A program made the position numbers and the translations under genes. Positions 58,024 to 64,000 of a DNA stretch of 64,000 nucleotides are shown here, in pieces. The notes under the pieces are model-generated. The model saw only the letters and a program-made list of their open reading frames with translations, was not told where the DNA came from and searched no databases. The stretch is from Antrodiella citrinella (taxonomy: Eukaryota; Basidiomycota; Agaricomycetes; Polyporales; Steccherinaceae): the NCBI GenBank assembly GCA_004802725.1, contig SGPM01000015.1, positions 62,001 through 126,000 of the forward strand, read 5' to 3'. Every line of letters starts with the position of its first letter. Within the stretch, counting starts at the first letter, position 1.

Positions 58024-60080
58024 CGAGCGTGACTTCGAAATACAATCCGGAAAACCGTGAGTTGTTTGGGATTCGTGATAAAGTGGCCGAGACCAGGATA
58101 CGAAAATTCGAAGATAGAGGACTACTGCGATACAACAACTGTTGACGGCTGTCCTCAGTAACTAATTACGTAATAATTACTCTAACCCAAATATGGTAGT
58201 CTCGCAAAAACAAAAGTCGAAACTGACCGTGACTGTGCGGTCTCTTGTCAGACTCTTGACCAAAGACCACCATGTACTAGGATCACAGAAATACATGCTG
58301 TAGCTCTCCATTCCTTATTTCCGTAGGATCCATAGAGAGTCAACTGGGGACCTCACATATCTGAATGTGTTGTGATCATGCAGGTGAGCCCGACGTCCTC
58401 TCGCGCTTGCTTCTTGCCTGACATCCTTGCCCAGATTGTTTACGGTTTCAGCTCGACGTAAAGTCATTTGCATTTCATCTGATGCTAGGAGCTGAATGTG
58501 GAGGATATCTGTTGATTCTCGGAGGAGAGTTCAGACTCCAAGATGGCGTTCACCACGTCGTCAACCTCGCAAATTCATTGAGTCCAATAGACTCCGAGCA
58601 GCATATGCGTGCTGGACCGTTATGTTCAAGATGAGCTCAAGGTAAATGCGAGACATCAAGTAACGGTTGTGGTGTGGCGGTAAAGTGACACTCCGGTGTC
58701 CATGGAAGACGGTAGGTTGTTATAATTGCACATTGTTAAGAACTGACTTACAACGCACTCCAGAATCCGCGGGGTCGGACACTTTACTGTTCATTTGTCC
58801 TCGTTATCCAATCAAATCAGTCTTGGGATTGGGGTTGACCATGGTCATTTGATATGGCTCCATTGCCCTCATCGCAACATTCTGGCTTGTGATTACTTCT
58901 TGCAAGGTGATCTCTTTCAACTCGCTGTTATCCTTCTAACTCTTCTCGACGACACATGGTCACATTGGCAATGTGTGTCTATGACCACCACCATGCTCAC
59001 ATACGATATCCTTGTCACCGGAGCAGCGAGCACCGGTGGCGTCAAGTTCAACGTCAAGGAACTCAATACTGTTGGTGTCAGTATCTCTCACCGACATATA
59101 TCATCATATGGACACCGCCCCTGACTTTCATGCAATCTCAATGCAAATCGTCATCGGGCGATGACCAGGTGCGACGTGGTATCCATTCTAACGGCATGAC
59201 ACCTGCACTGAAATGTTCTACTTGTTTTGCGGTTTCTGAAGAACCTCAGAAGTTACAAATGCAGAAGGTGGTCGGTCGACTAATGGCATCGGTAATGCTG
59301 CGCGCAGATCGTCCTTAAGATTGTCCTCCGACCTCAGCTTCCTCAGGCTGTGTTCTCCTTCGATAATTTTGCTCACGATGCGGCGACATTCCGATGGGCA
59401 TCCACCGAGTGTGTCGACCCACGTTCTCGTGATGATACGTTAGTGTCTTTCACGACCCTTGTTAGAAGAACCTTCCTTACTGTAGCAAACTTCACAGAGG
59501 TGGAAGGGCGCGTCACATAGTCTCGCGTTGGTTGAACACGATTGCTTTGGCGGCTCCCTGCGTCTTGTTCTGCCATCGGCTAAATATGACCCACATCCAT
59601 TCATCTGTCATCCACAGAGGAGGTCATGATCAAAGTTCTTGTGGCTGTTTCCTGCTTTCACTCAAACTGCTGTGAGAGACAGCTTCCGAATCCAGTACGT
59701 TTTGATCCTCGCGATGCCGGTGACTGCCCCATACTCAACTCAGACCTGACAGGTATCGTACTGCAATCTCACTGATCTCAGAAGAACAGGGTATGACACT
59801 AGAGAAGAACTTCGACAGCGGATAACAACAATGCCGAGGAATTCGCTTTCATTGGATAATATCCTGCCGCTCGACTTCAAGCGGCGTGTTCGTCGGATAT
59901 CGCGGGTCACGGATTTGCATCATTGAAACGGAGCCGGGTTAGAAGATCGCGGGCATACCTCTCCTGTTCATGAACTATAAAGGTCGGGTTCTGCCACTCG
60001 TTCTTTCGTTCTCCAGGATTACACCCAATCCTATTCCGAAGCCTTCTGTACACTAGACCACCACACACTACACCTACATC
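58024..60080. other. Intergenic, scattered decayed coding-like fragments
   Basis: Fragments with coding-like codon use (for example near 58970-59080 on the plus strand, MTTTMLTYDILVTGAASTGG) are interrupted by stops in all frames, and no family could be named. A decayed gene is possible. The right end holds the terpene synthase promoter. Confidence 0.4.
59975..59983 (+). promoter_or_regulatory. TATA box of the terpene synthase
   Basis: CTATAAAGG lies about 100 bases before the ATG at 60081. Confidence 0.55.
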
Positions 60081-61298
60081 ATGATGTTTCCCTTCACATC
60101 CATCGCTCCCAGCCAGCCCACCAAAATCGTCATACCGGACCTCGTCTCCCATTGCAACTTCCCCCTCCGCAATAACCGACACAGAAAGCAAGCCTCCGTC
60201 GAGTGCAAACAATGGCTCTTTCGTGGCGGCAACCTCAACGAGCGAAAGAGGAAAGCCTTCCACGGACTCAAAGCCGGTCTACTCACCGCCATGTGTTATC
60301 CCGACGCCGCATACCCCCAGCTTCGTGTCTGCTGCGACTTCATGAACTGGCTCTTTCATCTGGATAATATATCCGACGAGTTGAACGACCGTGGCACAGT
60401 CCATGCCTCCGTCGTGGTCATGAACACCCTGTACCACCCACACTCCTACCGTTCCACGAACCGTGTGGGAAAGATGACCAGAGAGTGAGTTGTGATCCGT
60501 CTCTACCGCCAATGGTTATACGGTTATACTGAGATGTCCAACACTTTTTAGTTACTGGAAGCGTCTTATCTTGACAGGGTCCCCAGGGATGCAGCAGCGT
60601 TTTCAGGAGACGATGGACTTTTTCTTCCAGGCGGTCACCCAGCAAGCTCAAGACCGTGAGAACGGGGTCGTACCAGACCTCGACTCGTACGTCTCAATGC
60701 GACGGGATACTAGTGGTTGCAAGCCGTGTTGGGCCCTGATAGAATATGCCTACAATCTCACTCTCCCCGACGAAGTCATGGAGCACCCAATCATCGTTGC
60801 ACTCGGCGAGGCTACCAATGACCTTGTGACCTGGTCGAATGTTCGTGTGCTCCCTTTCCTTTATACCCTCAATTAAAATGAACACGCCTTTGTATTGCCA
60901 CAGGATATCTTCTCTTACAACGTGGAACAGTCGAAGGGTATGTCTTTGATTACCCCCGGAAACCTCCGCAACTCTAATATAGTCCTTATCGCCATTTAGG
61001 TGACACCCATAACATGATCGTCGTCGTCATGAAGCAGTACCGTCTGGATCTACAATCCGCCGTGGACTTCGTTGGAAGACTGTGCATGCAGGCTATCGAT
61101 CGGTTCAACAACGACCGAAAACACCTGCCTTCGTGGGGTCCGGAGACGGATAGGCAGGTGGAGATCTATGTTAACGGTCTGGCTGACTGGATAGTCGGCA
61201 GCCTTCATTGGTCTTTCGAATCAGAGCGATACTTCGCCAAGGCTGGCCCCGAGGTGAAGAAGACTCGCATCGTTGAGCTGCTTCCAAAACGTAAATAG
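60081..61298 (+). CDS. Sesquiterpene synthase (class I terpene cyclase)
   Basis: Four exons (60081-60484, 60552-60840, 60904-60937, 61000-61298) give 341 residues, the normal size for fungal sesquiterpene synthases. The first metal-binding motif is DNISDE at residues 95-100, within NWLFHLDNISDE, in place of the more common DDxxD form. The NSE triad is complete: N231, D232, S235 and E239 (NDIFSYNVE). The helix J region has WIVGSLHWSFESERYF with the conserved RY pair. The enzyme should ionise farnesyl diphosphate with three Mg2+ and cyclise it in the cytosol. The D(D/N)xSD-type motif and overall sequence recall the mushroom clade that makes 1,11-cyclised products such as protoilludene, but the product cannot be called from sequence. 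No P450 or oxidoreductase is visible beside it. Confidence 0.93.
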
Positions 61299-63039
61299 AA
61301 CCCGGAATCCATTATTGCTACCGTAACGGAGCGCAAGGTATGTGCTTGTTTCAGCAGACATCATCTTGTGCTAATCGTGATCTTGTGCTTCATAGAACAC
61401 AGGAAGTCTTCCACCTCTACCCAGCGATACCCACCACATGCTTCGAGTTCCTATTATCTTACTTTATCATCTTTCATTTCTTTGTTACATGGTTATTCGC
61501 ATTATGTGCGCCATCAGTTCTGTTCGAAACAGCTGGGGGTGGAGCGGCCTTGCGATACTCACTGCGTTCCACTATAGACATGCCTCTCTCGCCTCTTAAA
61601 TTCAAGCACTTGACCTCTTCCCTCTCTCCCTTCACCCGTTGCCGATTTTCTCGTACTAGTAGTAGGCGTTTACATGTAGCCTTATCACCATTTGTACTCC
61701 CAATTTCCTCTCTGGAATTACTGTCTCAATTGTTATGCACTACGCCGTCAAAGCCGGTGATCAACACCTCCAGTGCCACCGCCAGACGTCGAACATTGAA
61801 TCACCGTTGGAAATACACCGGAGTCGCGTATGAAACTTGCAATACCTTATTATACTGGCGTCCGCACGATTCGGCTCGACGTCGACGTCGACAATTCATT
61901 GTGAAGAATCCTCATTTCACGAAGTCCCAGTCAGAGATACTGGGAAGGACAACGTCCCAGCTTGTCGTGCGGATCTAATTTGGCATTTCGGACATACTCC
62001 GTAGGGTGAGAATGCGAGAGAACGGGAGAAGACCTTCTCGATGTGCGTGTTTAGTGACAGCAGCGACCCGCAGTCGCAATTCTTCATATCCGTCGACGTG
62101 GGCGAATGGCAGATGTCGGACAATGTCAATAAGTGCATACTGTGTGTACTAGTGAAGCGAGGTCACGGTATTGCTAGCGAAGCGCTTCAGATTGAGATCC
62201 GAGGAGTAGTAGTAGGCTGAGGCTACTAGTAGCACAAAAAACATTGAGCCTGAAAGCATACGAACAGAACGTAGTTCAGACCATTGTCTTTGAGGGCCAA
62301 ACAACAAAAAGTCAAGGTACCCCTGCCCGACCTGCCAAACACTGCAGGGTAGCACACCAGGGTAGCATTTGGATTCATGCCGCAAGTAGGAGAGATTCTC
62401 TCGCAGGCCGACCGATGACAAAGTTAGACGAGCAGCATTGTAGCCACGTTGTGCGTTTTGTGCTTCGGACTACTGGTCCCGCGGTGAAAGGACCCACGAC
62501 ATGAAGAAGCAGGGTCTGTTCGCAGACTTGCTATGTCACAAGGCGCTGACTCAGGAATCGGAGTTTGCGCTCGCTGAAACCAAACCGAAAAACAAAGCTT
62601 AGAACGATGGGGATGCACGGAGCAGTGAAACCTACAAGTGAGAGGGACGCCCATGACGCCAGTGGCCTGGCAGGCGGAGGATCTATACGCTCATCCGTGA
62701 ACATCGCTAACAGACTCTCTCTGGAACGCTGAGGACGGCGGCCACCGCAATCCATGTGCACAATAGAGGTGAGATGATCCTTGACGGAGCTGGATCTTTC
62801 TGCGACAAGCCCACGTGGAACTAGAGGATCGGGGAATTGCGCAGCTTGAAAGAACATACAGCTGTTTGTAAGTGAAAATTTCTGTACACTCACGAACCAC
62901 ACAAATTCTATCGATGTTGGTTCAGATCTAATAAGTGAAGCCTGAACCTGAAAAGAAGCCTGACTGGTACGAGTCCATCCCGATCTAAATCTAACGAATT
63001 AAAAAAACCTAACACTGTCCGCAGCAAGTCAGAAGTCAG
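61299..63039. other. Intergenic, one possible small spliced gene
   Basis: A plus-strand frame at 61340-61978 is long (212 codons) but Ser/Arg-rich with no domain. On the minus strand, 62531-62902 has a coding-like block (AAQFPDPLVPRGLVAERSSS and MDCGGRRPQRSRESLLAMF) preceded by a plausible acceptor at about 62851, but I could not complete a gene. No P450, oxidoreductase or other tailoring enzyme accompanies the terpene synthase here. Confidence 0.4.
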
Positions 63040-64000
63040 CTATGTCACTCCCGTACTGACACCAGTACTGACATTGTCCGGTCCAAATAACTCGGGGGCC
63101 CACTGCGAAGACCCATCCGTTGTCGTCCTAGGTCGGTGAGAATTGGGACTGTCATGCCAGAACATGTTTCTGGTTGAACTGGAGTCCTTAGACCCTCTCG
63201 GAGGCGTCGCGAGAGGGGTGATAGGACCAATCACTGGCAGGGGATCCTGAGCTTGAGTAGCGGCAGTCGGGGCTTCCACAGGGTCAAATACCGCTGGCAG
63301 TTCTGAAGGATCTTCTGCCGGAACTACTTTCGACGAAGTAATCTTCGCTCTCTTGCCACGACCACGTTTCCTTGCCTTCGCTTTGTCCGGGACAGACTCA
63401 GATTCTTCTACTGCGTCTGGTGTAGGCGGCCTCTCGTCTACTGGCTGTGCTTGCATGGCGTCAGCTACATAAGGAAGATATCAACGAAAAGTAACACATG
63501 ATATGTGGTAGATGAACTTACCGAGAGCACGGTACGCAGCATCTCGATGAGATTTGATGTGCAACACCAGACTATTTCCCTTGCCGAAGACCCTCGAGCA
63601 GAAAATGCACATGAGACTTTTACCGTCCGTATCGTTGACGTCAGTAGCAGCGCTAACGTCATCATCGGTCCTCTTCCGTTTACGCCTCTCTTTCTTCTTG
63701 TTTTGTTGCTGTGCAGCGGCAATAGCTAGAGTCCATACGTCTGCATCGGGATCAGAATTTGTACCGCTCCGGGGCCAAGGGTAAGTCGGCGGAGGCAGAT
63801 AGGACGCCATTTGAGACATATGAAGAGCCTGACTTGGATGACCGTAAAAGTATGGGGAGACTTGCATAGGAACAGCATGTGGAAGAGGTGTTGGTTGCAT
63901 CCCAGATCGACCCGAATAGAAAGGAATAGGAATGAGAACTGGTTGGGGTATAAGATGCGACGGAAAACCCCACGGAGGGAAGTCGTGAAATTGCGGATAA
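63040..64000 (-). CDS. C2H2 zinc-finger protein, 5' end beyond the window
   Basis: The gene enters from the right edge on the minus strand. The upstream exon is Pro/His/Tyr-rich (MQVSPYFYGHPSQALHMSQM). It then carries a basic patch (KKKERRKRKRT) and one classical C2H2 finger, CIFCSRVFGKGNSLVLHIKS followed by H, with C-x2-C-x12-H-x3-H spacing. An intron near 63463-63521 leads to a second exon with acidic and Ser/Pro-rich sequence and another basic patch (KARKRGRGKRAKITSSK), ending GVSTGVT at 63040. The basic patches suggest nuclear location. A single visible finger is unusual for specific DNA binding; others may lie in the missing part. A transcriptional regulator is the likely role, but whether it controls the terpene synthase gene is unknown. 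Confidence 0.7.

Noticed and set aside
61340..61978. 212-codon ORF after the terpene synthase as a tailoring enzyme
   Set aside because: It is Ser/Arg-rich with no cofactor, heme or fold motif.

Overview
The window looks like nuclear DNA of a filamentous basidiomycete, most likely an agaricomycete. Genes are split by many short GT-AG introns (about 45-75 bases). The conserved genes are fungal housekeeping genes (PWP2, GWT1, mitochondrial uS5, ELYS, ATG11, SEC2, SEC24). The accessory genes belong to groups known from mushrooms: a sesquiterpene synthase, a DUF6533-type seven-helix membrane protein, a DUF6698 protein, and a CACTA-like/Plavaka-related transposase. No bacterial operons, CRISPR arrays, rRNA or convincing tRNA genes were seen. 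Product names come from recognising protein motifs by eye; no search was run.

Layout. 1.2-6.4 kb: PWP2 (minus; ribosome biogenesis) head to head with GWT1 (plus; GPI-anchor synthesis). 7.8-9.9 kb: DHA2-type MFS exporter. 10.8-12.1 kb: multi-exon seven-helix membrane protein (minus), with a possible decayed relative near 15.5-15.9 kb. 13.9-14.9 kb: secreted Gly/Asn-rich protein whose three middle exons are exact 165-base tandem units. 16.4-20.2 kb: uS5m (minus) and ELYS-like nucleoporin (plus) diverging from a 303-base gap. 20.6-25.3 kb: ATG11. 26.9-28.9 kb: sugar transporter with TATA box and CreA-like sites. 30.3-38.4 kb: accessory block with a DUF6698 gene (minus), an intact ten-exon transposase gene (plus) and a coiled-coil gene (plus), bracketed by weak candidate inverted repeats. 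39.4-45.4 kb: repeat-rich and poor in conserved genes; it holds a PD-(D/E)XK-like protein (minus), a broken small gene, and two diverged copies of a roughly 300-base repeat. 45.8-52.7 kb: SEC2 (minus) and SEC24 (plus), divergent. 53.1-54.2 kb: an 82-residue orphan and a three-copy minisatellite with CA tracts. 54.8-58.0 kb: MFS transporter with a very long central loop. 60.1-61.3 kb: sesquiterpene synthase. 63.0-64.0 kb: C2H2 zinc-finger protein running off the window.

How the parts relate. SEC2 activates the Sec4-type Rab for exocytosis and SEC24 is the COPII cargo adaptor, so two secretory-pathway genes share one promoter region. uS5m with ELYS, and PWP2 with GWT1, are also divergent pairs but with no shared pathway. 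The strongest leads for something less described are the 30.3-38.4 kb block, the exon-repeat secreted protein, the PD-(D/E)XK-like gene and the WW domain on SEC24.
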